64,000 nt of DNA, taken from assembly GCF_039534165.1 (NCBI RefSeq), contig NZ_BAAAUX010000001.1, positions 124,001 through 188,000 of the forward strand, read 5' to 3'. This document shows, in pieces, positions 8,889-16,630 of the stretch. The notes beneath the pieces were generated by a model that saw only the letters and a list, made by a program, of their open reading frames with translations, was not told the DNA's origin and ran no database searches. Source of the DNA: Saccharopolyspora_D taberi. Its GTDB lineage: Bacteria > Actinomycetota > Actinomycetes > Mycobacteriales > Pseudonocardiaceae. The first letter of the stretch is position 1. Each line of letters begins with the position of its first letter. The position numbers and the translations under genes were made by a program.

Positions 8889-10037
8889 ATGGACAGAGGT
8901 ATGCGGCCTCGCCGGGACGTCCTTTCCGTGGTCCATTCCGTGACCGCAGGGAACCGGGTGCTCGATGTCTTGTCGGGGATCAAACATGATTCGGACATCC
9001 GGATCATGTTCACTGTTGCTCCCGGTGCCGCTGCTGCGGGGGCGGAACTTTTCCTGGCCGAAGCCGGGGCCTTGGTCCTTCCCTGGCAGCAAGCGTGCCG
9101 CCGACGTTTCGACCTCATCGTCACCGCATCCGCTTCAGAGGCGTCGAACCTGACCGGTCCGGTGCTCCTGTTGCTCAACATGTCGGAGCGAAGAATCTTT
9201 GCGAAGGAGCGGAGAGCCGGCGGGATCGAAGACCTTCACCGTGCTGTCCTTGGGAGGGGCACGGTTCCTGCGGTCATCGGCCTGCCGCATCGTCGGCAGC
9301 GTGATCTCCTGTACGAATGCTGTCCGGAGGCAGCGCGGTACGCCGCGGTGATCGGCGATGTGGGCTATGACCGTCTGATAGCCAGTCTTCCGCTGCGGGA
9401 CGCGTACAGGAGTGCGCTCGGGATCAGGAACGGACATGTAGTGATCCTGGCGACCACTACGCGTGGCCCCTGCTCGGTGTTCGGTACCGATCCTGCATTC
9501 TTTTCCAGGCTGACCGAGGAGCTCCTCGGCAACGGCAACCGAGTCCTGTTCCAGCTGCACCCCGGCATCTGGTTCGGGCACGGTGTTCGCCGGGTGCGCG
9601 CGTGGATCAGGACAGCGCACGCCAGTGGTCTCGAAGTCATCGCCCCGACGGTGGACTGGCGAATCCCCCTGATCGCTGCCGACCGAGTCGTCGGTGACGA
9701 CGAGGCGGTGATCACGCACGCCGCGGCGATCGGCAAACCTGTCGCGACATTTCGGAGCCGGCCTCCGGGATGCGCACCTGGCCCGGTGGCGGAAGCGGTT
9801 GCGAAGGTTTCGACCACGGTCAATCCGGCAATGCCGTTGCACCGCCAGCTCGACAGTGGGCCGGCATCAGGCGGTGCGGAGATCGCTGCACAACTGACGT
9901 CGGCCCCGGGGCGGTCTGGTGCGCTCGTGCGGGCGGTCGTGTACAGGCTGCTCCATCTCCCGGAACCACGGACAAGGCCGAGCTGTCGGTCAATACCAGC
10001 AGCAGGAATCGCGTTCCAAACACGCCGATCTTCCTGA
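8889..10037 (+). CDS. GT-B-fold-like protein of unknown function (actinobacterial family)
   Basis: 382 residues from the ATG at 8889; ATG 8901 is equally possible, and the frame is open from 8751. The C-terminal half has an HPGIW.GHG....VRAW motif, an LIAADRVVGDDEAVITHAAAIGKPVA stretch and a central hydrophobic Rossmann-like half. This recalls GT-B/CDP-glycerol-transferase-like proteins that are widespread in actinomycetes, of unknown role and often mis-annotated as translation factors. It lies immediately upstream of a small peptide gene and a radical SAM gene in the same orientation, which suggests a part in making or modifying the peptide, for example glycosylation. No substrate can be inferred. 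Confidence 0.6.
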   Translation: MDRGMRPRRDVLSVVHSVTAGNRVLDVLSGIKHDSDIRIMFTVAPGAAAAGAELFLAEAGALVLPWQQACRRRFDLIVTASASEASNLTGPVLLLLNMSERRIFAKERRAGGIEDLHRAVLGRGTVPAVIGLPHRRQRDLLYECCPEAARYAAVIGDVGYDRLIASLPLRDAYRSALGIRNGHVVILATTTRGPCSVFGTDPAFFSRLTEELLGNGNRVLFQLHPGIWFGHGVRRVRAWIRTAHASGLEVIAPTVDWRIPLIAADRVVGDDEAVITHAAAIGKPVATFRSRPPGCAPGPVAEAVAKVSTTVNPAMPLHRQLDSGPASGGAEIAAQLTSAPGRSGALVRAVVYRLLHLPEPRTRPSCRSIPAAGIAFQTRRSS

Positions 10038-10093
10038 TGAACAGACTTCGCGGTCACCAGGATCGCGAATACGAGAAGGAAAAGGAGAAAACC

Positions 10094-10225
10094 ATGCGCC
10101 ACTATCAGTACTCCGCCACCTCATCCGGGCGTCACATAGGGGGCGATGACGACGAGGGGAGCACGGGAGACACTCGTTCGCGCAACCTGGCCGGTGCAAT
10201 GATCTGGCACGGGGCGCCCATCTAG
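10094..10225 (+). CDS. Candidate RiPP precursor peptide (43 aa)
   Basis: Begins at ATG 10094 with AAAGGAG 7 bases upstream and ends with TAG at 10225. The peptide is hydrophilic, with an acidic middle (GGDDDEGSTGD) and a short C-terminal segment rich in potential modification sites (AGAMIWHGAPI). It sits between the GT-B-like gene and a radical SAM gene and is followed by a strong hairpin. A short gene with a good ribosome binding site upstream of a maturase-like enzyme is the standard RiPP layout. No known precursor family was recognised. Alternatively it is a regulatory leader peptide for the downstream gene. Confidence 0.6.
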   Translation: MRHYQYSATSSGRHIGGDDDEGSTGDTRSRNLAGAMIWHGAPI

Positions 10226-10269
10226 ATAGCTCGGGCGTGCTCTGATCGCTGTCATTAGCGCTCTTTTCA

Positions 10270-10300
10270 GGGGAGGGGCGCCGGGATGGTGCCCCTCCCC
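10270..10300 (+). terminator. Strong hairpin between precursor peptide and radical SAM gene
   Basis: A perfect 10-bp stem GGGGAGGGGC / GCCCCTCCCC with an 11-base loop, and no U-tract. It follows the peptide stop by 44 bp and precedes the radical SAM start by about 90 bp. It probably works as an attenuator or mRNA stabiliser that keeps peptide transcript in excess over enzyme transcript. Confidence 0.65.
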
Positions 10301-10388
10301 GCTGGTGCCCGTACAACAACGATCGAGCCTGACATGTGCAGGTGACCTGGTTCTCCGACCCTACGAGTCAGAAAGAGATACATCCGCT

Positions 10389-11477
10389 ATGAATCTCATG
10401 GGCATTCCGATCCACGTCGAAAAGGACACGACGCTTCGTGTGAAGATCCTTGACGCCTGCGGCATGACCTGCACATTTTGTCACAACGAAGGTACGCCCG
10501 TTGCGTCGGACAACCGCAAACGGACAGTCGGCGACTTCACCGCGACCGGAATCAGCGGACGTGTGTCGATCTACGCTGCCACCAACGGTGCAACGTTTCT
10601 GCCGGCACCGATCCCAGCCGACGAAGAGTTCGGTCGTGTTCTCACCTGGTTACGAGACGCGCTCGGCTTCACCGAGGTGCACCTGACCGGCGGCGAACCC
10701 ACTCTGCATCCCTCGGTTGCGAATTTGATCAGAATCGCGACACAAGCAGGCTATCGGGTCGGGATGACATCCAACGGCGAGCATGGCGATCGAGTATTGC
10801 CCGGATGTGGTGAGGCTGGGCTTGACCGGGTCAACTTCTCGATCTTCGGCACCACGCCCACGGAACTTGCCGAGGTTCAGCACTCCCGCTACCGCAAGCC
10901 CACCCTTGCTCAACGCAAGATCGACGCGCTCAAGCGCTCGATCGCCACCTGCGAGATGCACGACATCAAGGCCAGCGCCAACATCGTCGTGCTGGACCAC
11001 AGTCACGCCCCACGCGTCCACCGGCTCTTGGACGAATACTCGCCGCATCTGTCTGTGCGGCTGCTCAACTCGCTCGATCACGGCACCGACTCGATTAATG
11101 CCATCGAGCACATCCTCACCGAGCGCGGCGCCGTCGTTGAGGCGCACTACCTCACAGCTGGCGTATCCGGTATGCGTACGGCCTATCGCTTGCCCAACGG
11201 ACGGCGTGTGTTCTTCAAGCAGATCCGCAGTCTACGGTTGCCGGAAACCTGCGCAGGATGCCGCTTCAACAACGGCACCGATTGTCAGGAAGGATTTTAC
11301 GGCGTGCGGCTCTACTATGACCGTGCCGGTCGGTACCACGTCGGTGTGTGCATCCAGCGGATGGACCTGTGCTTGCCGATCGAGGATTTTCTGATCAGTT
11401 CCGTACGCAAGGAAATCCTCACCCTGCGCGAATCAGAATACCGCCGACTCACCGCCCGGCGAGGCACTGGCCTGTAA
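10389..11477 (+). CDS. Radical SAM enzyme, putative peptide maturase
   Basis: 362 residues from ATG 10389; the frame is open from a GTG at 10305, but that extension runs from the edge of the hairpin and looks non-protein. The radical SAM motif C-x3-C-x2-C appears as CGMTCTFC about 20 residues in, followed by HLTGGEPTLHP (SAM-binding GGE). A C-terminal Cys set (CAGCRFNNGTDC, later VCIQRMDLC) could hold auxiliary Fe-S clusters, as in SPASM/twitch enzymes. MoaA-like similarity is possible, but no other molybdopterin genes are present. Position directly after a small peptide gene supports a RiPP maturase role, for example C-C, C-N or thioether crosslinking of the peptide. The exact reaction is unknown. 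Confidence 0.85.
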   Translation: MNLMGIPIHVEKDTTLRVKILDACGMTCTFCHNEGTPVASDNRKRTVGDFTATGISGRVSIYAATNGATFLPAPIPADEEFGRVLTWLRDALGFTEVHLTGGEPTLHPSVANLIRIATQAGYRVGMTSNGEHGDRVLPGCGEAGLDRVNFSIFGTTPTELAEVQHSRYRKPTLAQRKIDALKRSIATCEMHDIKASANIVVLDHSHAPRVHRLLDEYSPHLSVRLLNSLDHGTDSINAIEHILTERGAVVEAHYLTAGVSGMRTAYRLPNGRRVFFKQIRSLRLPETCAGCRFNNGTDCQEGFYGVRLYYDRAGRYHVGVCIQRMDLCLPIEDFLISSVRKEILTLRESEYRRLTARRGTGL

Positions 11478-11664
11478 GCAGCTTCGTCCTGCGCTGTTCG
11501 GGTGATCATGGCGGTACCTGAGCAGAATCCCAGGTCGGCGATTATCGCCCACCGTAACCCGGACACCGCGCAAAACGTCATGACGACCGTACCCGGTACT
11601 TACTCCGATCTCGGCGAGGTCGCAGCTACTCGGTCACTCGTACGGTTCGACGCGGGTGGGCTAC

Positions 11665-11826
11665 ATGCTGCGGATCTCGGGGGTCAGCCGGAGCATGTGT
11701 GGTCCGGTACGTCCGGGCTGGGACCTGATCGACTACGCCACCCCGTCAGCAAACCCATGGGACTACGGAGCAGATCCTTACGACGACCACTGGTTCGGTC
11801 GTTGGACGGAATGGCCCGCGTGGTAG
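11665..11826 (+). CDS. Possible small aromatic-rich peptide (53 aa), uncertain
   Basis: An open frame from ATG 11665 (or GTG 11656) to TAG 11826. The C-terminal 35 residues contain six Trp and three Tyr in an Asp/Pro-rich context (NPWDYGADPYDDHWFGRW), and third-position G/C is high over this stretch. No convincing ribosome binding site is visible. It follows the radical SAM gene on the same strand, so it could be a second precursor or a truncated end of a host gene. Another frame through the same DNA (11502-12008) looks like noise. Confidence 0.3.
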   Translation: MLRISGVSRSMCGPVRPGWDLIDYATPSANPWDYGADPYDDHWFGRWTEWPAW

Positions 11827-11906
11827 CCAATCAACCCACGCCGATCCCGCTGACAGGAGCAGCGCTGCTGTTCGAACTCAGTGGGCGCTCGTACAAGTCC
11901 GGAGAG

Positions 11907-11965
11907 TGCCCCCGGTGCGATTCGAACGCACACTGGACGGATGTTAGGTCCCTGTGCCCTGCACT
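11907..11965 (-). other. tRNA 3'-half fragment, candidate attachment-site remnant
   Basis: On the minus strand, 11931-11915 forms a perfect T-arm (GTGCG, loop TTCGAAT, CGCAC), followed by CGGGGGCA, an acceptor 3' strand with discriminator. Sequence up to about 11960 still resembles an anticodon arm, but with a mismatch and without U33. The matching 5' acceptor strand and D-arm are missing where they should be (about 11970-11985). Only the 3' half is therefore present, the part usually duplicated when a phage or ICE integrates into a tRNA gene. It lies at the transition from host genes to phage genes. Confidence 0.55.
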
Positions 11966-12445
11966 GACCTCCGGAGCTCTGACCTGCTTCGAGACGTGCC
12001 GCAGTTGACCTGTGCGGCCCGCCGCTGCCCCCCACTGCGGGACGTAACCCATGGGTTAATCATGGCCGGAGCGGCACGCTGGGCGGCCTGAAGCCCTTCC
12101 CGTGCGGCATCGAGCAACAGCGTGGTTGGCGGCCGATCGTGTGACACGGGGGGCGCAGGCACGGGTGTCGGCTTGCATCGCGTACAGGCGGCAGGTTCCA
12201 TAGCACTCGTGTTCGATGATCGCCCGTTCGCGTATCCTGAATCCACCGCACGGGTTGACATCACGCCTGGCGTTTGGTGTCTGCACTCCATCCGTGTGGA
12301 TGTAGTGCGGTCCGTTCAGGGGACGGATCGATCAAGCGGGGCCATCTCCATCGATCAGGGGAACCCGCGTTCTACGCTCGATTGCCCGAGGGCAACGGTA
12401 TCTCCCGAACTACCGTTGTCGCCGCCCATCACATCAGGGGGTCAC
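11966..12445. other. Boundary region without a supported gene
   Basis: About 480 bp between the tRNA fragment and the first coupled phage gene. Several overlapping frames are open on both strands (for example a minus-strand frame with a C-x2-C near 12190), but none has a start, ribosome binding site and codon bias that agree. A TTGACA occurs at 12255-12260 without a matching -10. Confidence 0.4.
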
Positions 12446-12721
12446 GTGAGCCTGGACGAGTTGCGCGAGATCATGACGGACCCTGACACGTTGATGGAGT
12501 TCGCGGTGCGGATGTGCGCCGACGCCAACGGCATTGACCCATCGACGATCCGAGGTGCGATCGTCACCTTCAACGCGCCTGACCGGAAGCACCCTGAGCT
12601 GATGCACACCTACGTGCTCGCGCCGGTGTCGGCGCCAGCGGTTGAGAGGCTTCGAGTGTTACAGGAGGCCGTTGCTCAGGTAGAGGAAGAGATCCGCGTC
12701 CGGGACGAGCAGATTCACTAG
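12446..12721 (+). CDS. Phage hypothetical protein, 91 aa
   Basis: Starts at GTG 12446 with AGGGGG just upstream. It is helical, with an acidic C-terminal amphipathic stretch (VERLRVLQEAVAQVEEEIRVRDEQ) likely to form a coiled coil. It lies convergent to the XRE repressor, whose stop it overlaps by 4 bp. No family was recognised. Confidence 0.6.
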   Translation: MSLDELREIMTDPDTLMEFAVRMCADANGIDPSTIRGAIVTFNAPDRKHPELMHTYVLAPVSAPAVERLRVLQEAVAQVEEEIRVRDEQIH

Positions 12722-13242
12722 CTGTCGGCCGACGTGCCGTCGCGTTCATAGGTCGGTTCGTCGGCATCCGGCATATCCACGTGGTCTTCCATGTCTGTGC
12801 TCGTGGACGCCGTCGAGTGCAGGGTTAGGCCGGGGGAGTAGGTCATGGCCTGCATAACCCGCAAGACGGCGTCTCGCTGCTCTGGCGTGATCTGTCGCCA
12901 GATCTCCTGCATTTGCTGGGTCATCTTGTCGTCGAGGTCGCCGCGGCTGGGTCGGCCCGCCCTCGGCACGAGTGGAGCATCGGCAAGGCCAGCGAGCGTG
13001 AGCGCGTCATCAACATCCCAGCCGAGCGCTTTGGCTACTCGGGACACGGTGGGAGCTGATGGCCGGGCCGGTACGTTCTCGCGGTTGACGCGTTGGATCC
13101 CGGTCTCTAGCTGGCGGATTCGCCCCTCCGATATGCCAGACCGTTCGGCCAGGCCCCGCTTGGAAAGCCCGGCGATCTCACGTCGGCGTTGCAACTCGCG
13201 TCCGAATTCCCAGTCGTCGCGCACGCGGTCAGTGTTACACAT
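12718..13242 (-). CDS. XRE-family repressor-like transcriptional regulator
   Basis: 174 residues. An HTH_3-type domain lies at about 10-75 (FGRELQRRREIAGLSKRGLAERSGISEGRIRQLETG, ending KALGWDVDDALTLAGL), with an acidic, probably oligomerising C-terminus. It is the only leftward gene in the early region and diverges from a leaderless HTH gene whose promoter carries TTCGC direct repeats, so it is the best candidate for the prophage repressor. The spacer (13243-13368) holds the control region. Confidence 0.8.
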   Translation of the reverse strand: MCNTDRVRDDWEFGRELQRRREIAGLSKRGLAERSGISEGRIRQLETGIQRVNRENVPARPSAPTVSRVAKALGWDVDDALTLAGLADAPLVPRAGRPSRGDLDDKMTQQMQEIWRQITPEQRDAVLRVMQAMTYSPGLTLHSTASTSTDMEDHVDMPDADEPTYERDGTSADS

Positions 13243-13332
13243 GCTCGACGATGCTCACCCGGGCGTACGTCGTACTGTCGCAAATGTGCTGCATGTGAGG
13301 AACGCGAAGGCGCCACGGATGCTCGGCAATGC

Positions 13333-13362
13333 TTGACACTTCGCGATTGTTCGCACTATGCT
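13333..13362 (+). promoter_or_regulatory. Promoter with internal TTCGC-N5-TTCGC operator; leaderless start
   Basis: TTGACA (13333-13338) and TATGCT (13357-13362) are separated by 18 bp. The spacer carries TTCGC at 13340 and 13350, a direct repeat at 10-bp pitch. The next gene's ATG begins 7 bases after the -10, so the transcript is probably leaderless. The same element recurs at 20410. Confidence 0.75.
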
Positions 13363-13368
13363 CGTGTC

Positions 13369-13629
13369 ATGCTCAAACACCCTGACGGGTGGCTGGAGCT
13401 CCAGGTCATTCGGTCCAAGGACGGCCTCTCGCTCCAAGCTCTGTCCCGTCTTACCAGTGTCTCTGTCGGTCACCTCTCTGATCTGGAGCAGGGCAAGCGT
13501 CAGCCTACTCCTCCGATCATCAAGCGCATTGCGCTCGCGCTCAACGTCCCTGTGTCGGTGCTGGAGCCGTCTCCGAGGGATGAGGACGAGATCAGTCACC
13601 GGGTCGACGTGGCGCGTGATGCGGCATGA
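13369..13629 (+). CDS. Small XRE-type HTH protein (Cro-like), 86 aa
   Basis: Starts at ATG 13369, directly after a promoter and so probably on a leaderless mRNA. The HTH covers about 10-60 (LQVIRSKDGLSLQALSRLTSVSVGHLSDLEQGKRQPTPPIIKRIALALNV). Its position opposite the repressor gene is that of Cro. Its stop overlaps the start of the next gene (ATGA). Confidence 0.8.
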   Translation: MLKHPDGWLELQVIRSKDGLSLQALSRLTSVSVGHLSDLEQGKRQPTPPIIKRIALALNVPVSVLEPSPRDEDEISHRVDVARDAA

Positions 13630-13859
13630 AGATCGTGACGGACCCTGACGAGGTCGCGCCGAAGGCATTCACCGTGCCTGCCGCGGCGAAGTATCTCGGC
13701 CTTACGGAGAAGCAGCTTCGCCGACTGCTGACCACGAAGCAGATCCGAAGCCGGAACACCGGTAGGGCGTACATCATCTCGCAGGCCGCCTTGGACGAGT
13801 ACCTGGCCGGCGCGGACGAGCCGATGCGTCACCCGGACTCCATGCCGAGGTCGGCATGA
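13626..13859 (+). CDS. Excisionase/MerR-like HTH_17 protein, 77 aa
   Basis: The core FTVPAAAKYLGLTEKQLRRLLTTKQIRSRNTGRAYIISQAALDEYLA is a helix-turn-helix of the Xis/HTH_17 type. The start overlaps the preceding stop as ATGA. It is a possible recombination directionality factor, though no integrase is in the window; a transcriptional role is also possible. Confidence 0.75.
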   Translation: MKIVTDPDEVAPKAFTVPAAAKYLGLTEKQLRRLLTTKQIRSRNTGRAYIISQAALDEYLAGADEPMRHPDSMPRSA

Positions 13860-14125
13860 GCTGGCTGAACTCTCCGCAGGTCATCACGACCGAGCACGTG
13901 ACCACTGATGTCCCGCCGGACTGCGAGAACTGCGGGGCTGAGTGCGCGGGTGTGAACGGCATCTACTGGGATGCCCAGGATGAGCCGGTCGGCCTGCTGA
14001 ACGTGTGCGATGACGGCGCGTGCCTGCGCTATGCGATCCGTACCGCTTCTGATGACGCCCAGGTGGGCAGCGTGATCCGCCGTGAGGTGTCCGTCTACCC
14101 CTACGCCCTGGAGGCAGCAGCATGA
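13856..14125 (+). CDS. Phage hypothetical protein with Cys pairs, 89 aa
   Basis: Contains CENCGAEC and CDDGAC, suggesting a small zinc-binding fold. The start is ATGA-coupled to the excisionase-like gene and its end is coupled to the next gene. No family was recognised. Confidence 0.65.
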   Translation: MSWLNSPQVITTEHVTTDVPPDCENCGAECAGVNGIYWDAQDEPVGLLNVCDDGACLRYAIRTASDDAQVGSVIRREVSVYPYALEAAA

Positions 14126-14460
14126 GCACCGATCCGCTACGGCACGCAGAGCAGCAGATGCTGATGCATCGCCCGTGGGACGCCGCCGAACCCGAGTCGC
14201 TGTGGGAGATCACCGGAAGCTACCCGGGCGGCAACGACACGTTCGAGCAGTGCCTCGCGATCACCCTGCCTCGACACATCACTGGCTCAGATCGTCCGTT
14301 GTTCGTCTTCATCGGTGCGCTCGCCGGGACCAATCGGCCGATTGACCCGGCATGGATCACCCATGCAGCGCCGCTGCTGCTGGTCCACCGCGACGAGCCG
14401 ACCGAACCGTACTGGGAAGACGACCGCGAATGGATGACTCAAGGTGGTGCTGCGGCATGA
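14122..14460 (+). CDS. Phage hypothetical protein, 112 aa
   Basis: ATGA-coupled on both sides inside the early operon. It is acidic and aromatic-rich towards its end (EPYWEDDREWMTQGG). No motif was recognised; it sits just upstream of the exonuclease/RecT pair. Confidence 0.6.
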   Translation: MSTDPLRHAEQQMLMHRPWDAAEPESLWEITGSYPGGNDTFEQCLAITLPRHITGSDRPLFVFIGALAGTNRPIDPAWITHAAPLLLVHRDEPTEPYWEDDREWMTQGGAAA

Positions 14461-15221
14461 CCCTCCAGCGCATCGACAACGGCAAGGGCCACTGGTACAA
14501 GCTGGACGGCCAGAAGGCCGACGGCGTCACCAAGCTCATCGGCGACGGTGTCCCCAAGCCCGCCCTCATCAACTGGGCTGCCAACACCACCGCCGAGTTC
14601 GCCATCGACAACTGGGCCGAACTCGCCGACATGCCTTCCTCCCAGCGGCTCTCAGAGCTGAAGGGAGCCCGGTTCGCCGCGCTCGACAAGGCAGCAAAGC
14701 GCGGCACCGAGGTCCACAAGCTCGCCGAGAAGCTGATCCAGGGCGACGAGGTGGAAGTCCCTGAAGAACTTGCTGGACACGTCGAGTCCTATGTCAGGTT
14801 CCTCGACACCTGGCAGCCCGCACCGGTACTTGTCGAAGCCCAGGTGGCGTCCCGAAAGTGGAACTACTGCGGCACCGTCGACATGGTCATCGACCTGCCA
14901 GACGGGCGTCGGATGATCGCCGACATCAAGACCTCTCGATCCGGAATCTTCGGTGAGACGGTGCTTCAGCTCGCGGCATACAGATTCGCGGAGTTCTACC
15001 TCGACGCAGACAAGAACGAGCAGCCGATGGCCGACCTCGGAATCGTCGGCGCACTCGCCATCTGGGTCCGCTCCGACGGCTACGACGTCTACGAGCTTCC
15101 CGCCGACGAGTACCAGCACAACCGTTTCCTGCACGTCGCCACCGTCGCCCGCTGGGCCAAGACCTCCCGCGATCTCGTCGGCCCCGCCGTGCAGCCCAAC
15201 ACCCTGGAGCGTGCCGCATGA
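14457..15221 (+). CDS. RecB/Cas4-like PD-(D/E)XK phage exonuclease
   Basis: 254 residues from ATG 14457. RGTEVHKLAEKLI (about 83) is the RecB-family motif, followed by GTVDMVIDLPDGRRMIADIKTS (about 141-162; G.VD, D-x-K) and QLAAYRFAE (QxxxY). These are the catalytic motifs of RecB-like nucleases used by phages as a 5'-3' exonuclease. It overlaps the RecT gene by 4 bp, forming a classic exonuclease/annealing-protein recombination pair. Confidence 0.85.
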   Translation: MTLQRIDNGKGHWYKLDGQKADGVTKLIGDGVPKPALINWAANTTAEFAIDNWAELADMPSSQRLSELKGARFAALDKAAKRGTEVHKLAEKLIQGDEVEVPEELAGHVESYVRFLDTWQPAPVLVEAQVASRKWNYCGTVDMVIDLPDGRRMIADIKTSRSGIFGETVLQLAAYRFAEFYLDADKNEQPMADLGIVGALAIWVRSDGYDVYELPADEYQHNRFLHVATVARWAKTSRDLVGPAVQPNTLERAA

Positions 15222-15967
15222 CCGAGCTCGACACCCGACCGGAAAGCACCCTCGCCGAGCGTCAGCAGTACGACCACCTGTCGAAGTTGGGTAAGTGGGC
15301 AATGGACGCGCAGCAGGCGAACGTCGTGGCGCAGTCGTTGGCGCGCACGAAGTTCGTTCCCGAGGCGATGCAGGGTAAGCCTGCCGAGATCACTGCGGCA
15401 ATCCTCACCGGTCAGGAGATCGGGCTGGAGCCAATGTCGGCGCTGCGTTCGCTGGACATCATCCAGGGAACGCCGGCGATGCGGGCGCACGCTTTGCGCG
15501 GGCTGGTGCAGTCTCGTGGCCACGAGGTATGGATCGAGGACTCTAGCGACACCCGCGTGGTCGCGAAGGGCCGCCGCAACGGCTCGGATGTGATCCAGAC
15601 GGTCGTGTGGGACATGGACCGCGCCAAGAAGATGGAGCTGACGGGCAAGCCGAACTGGCGGAAGATGCCGCAGCACATGCTGATCGCCCGTGCTACCGCC
15701 GAGGTGTGCCGTCTGATCGCGTCTGACGTCCTGCTGGGCATGCCGTACGCGACGGAAGAGTTGGACGACGAGGTGACGGTGGACGAGTCGCCCGCCGTTC
15801 GACAGCCGAAGGGGCCGCGTCGCACGGCGCAGCGGAAGCCGCTGGCTGCTGCCCCCGCGCCTGAGCTTGAGGAGCCGACTGGCGAGGACTCGGCCGAGGA
15901 TGCCGACTCGGTTGCTCCTGTGGAGCGTAGCTCTGACGATCCTTCGTTTGATCTGCACGTCGCGTGA
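15218..15967 (+). CDS. recT: RecT-family single-strand annealing protein
   Basis: 249 residues, ATGA-coupled to the exonuclease. The N-terminal two thirds read like actinophage RecT proteins (AQSLARTKFVPEAMQG, ILTGQEIGLEPMSALRSLDIIQGTPAMRAHALRGLV, PRQML-like PQHMLIARATAEVCRLI). The C-terminal about 70 residues are acidic, Pro-rich and probably disordered. It pairs the resected strand made by the exonuclease during phage recombination. Confidence 0.85.
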   Translation: MTELDTRPESTLAERQQYDHLSKLGKWAMDAQQANVVAQSLARTKFVPEAMQGKPAEITAAILTGQEIGLEPMSALRSLDIIQGTPAMRAHALRGLVQSRGHEVWIEDSSDTRVVAKGRRNGSDVIQTVVWDMDRAKKMELTGKPNWRKMPQHMLIARATAEVCRLIASDVLLGMPYATEELDDEVTVDESPAVRQPKGPRRTAQRKPLAAAPAPELEEPTGEDSAEDADSVAPVERSSDDPSFDLHVA

Positions 15968-16077
15968 TCTCTGGGTGACGCCGCACCCGTAATCGGCGAG
16001 CACAACCCGCAATTCCCCGCGAATGCCGCATTCGTGGGCTGGACCTTCGCATCCCAAAAACAGGGTGGGAGATCGCA

Positions 16078-16278
16078 ATGACCAACCGATCCAGCGAGAT
16101 CAGCACACGTACCGAGGCCGCGACGACGAGCGAGCCGGTGTGCTGGTGCGGCCATGTCGAATCCGCTCATGACGCAGGCGAGTGCTGGACCGCGCCGGAG
16201 AACCACGCGCATCCAGACCCGCGCTGCTGGTGCGACTGGTACGAGCCGGTGCAGCAGGACGGTGGCGAGGCCGCGTGA
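16078..16278 (+). CDS. Small Cys/His-rich phage protein, 66 aa
   Basis: A GGGAG ribosome site precedes ATG 16078. CWCGHVESAH...CWTAPENHAHPDPRCWCDW contains paired Cys and His suited to one or two zinc sites. The stop overlaps the next start (GTGA). Confidence 0.65.
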   Translation: MTNRSSEISTRTEAATTSEPVCWCGHVESAHDAGECWTAPENHAHPDPRCWCDWYEPVQQDGGEAA

Positions 16279-16625
16279 AGCCCCTCGTTGGATCCACCGC
16301 CGCAGTACACGACATCCGCCGCACTAAACGGGGCGGGAAGTGGGCGATCCCGGTGGTCACGCACCGGGAACCTCCCGCACACCTGACGCAAGGCCGCACA
16401 CGGAAGCCCCGAGCCCAGGACACGTGGTGCGACGAGATCGCTATCGAGAGGGCCATCAGGCAGCGGGAACCGGTCGGGCGAGCCCTGACGTGGGCGGAGA
16501 AGCAGGAGGTTGCCCGCCGCCTCCTCAACCAAGGGTTCAGCACTAACGACGTCGCCCGATGCACCCGATCCAGCGGCACCACCCTGCACCAACTGCTCGC
16601 AGACATCGCGATCCGAGAGGACTGA
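16275..16625 (+). CDS. Phage HTH-containing hypothetical protein, 116 aa
   Basis: Starts at GTG 16275, overlapping the previous stop. The C-terminal part (WAEKQEVARRLLNQGFSTNDVARCTRSSGTTLHQLL) looks like a helix-turn-helix of the sigma-region-4/resolvase type, with a basic N-terminus. It may be a regulator. Confidence 0.6.
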   Translation: MKPLVGSTAAVHDIRRTKRGGKWAIPVVTHREPPAHLTQGRTRKPRAQDTWCDEIAIERAIRQREPVGRALTWAEKQEVARRLLNQGFSTNDVARCTRSSGTTLHQLLADIAIRED

Positions 16626-16630
16626 CCGAC

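Noticed and set aside
10389..11477. MoaA (molybdopterin synthesis) assignment for the radical SAM protein
   Set aside because: No C-terminal GG and no other cofactor genes nearby; the small peptide gene next to it favours a peptide maturase.
11907..11985. Complete tRNA gene on the minus strand
   Set aside because: The 5' acceptor strand and D-arm are absent and the anticodon arm has a mismatch and no U33; only the 3' half is supported.
11502..12008. 168-codon plus-strand frame across the tRNA fragment
   Set aside because: Low-complexity, no ribosome site, and it runs through the tRNA-like sequence; the overlapping 53-codon frame has better composition.
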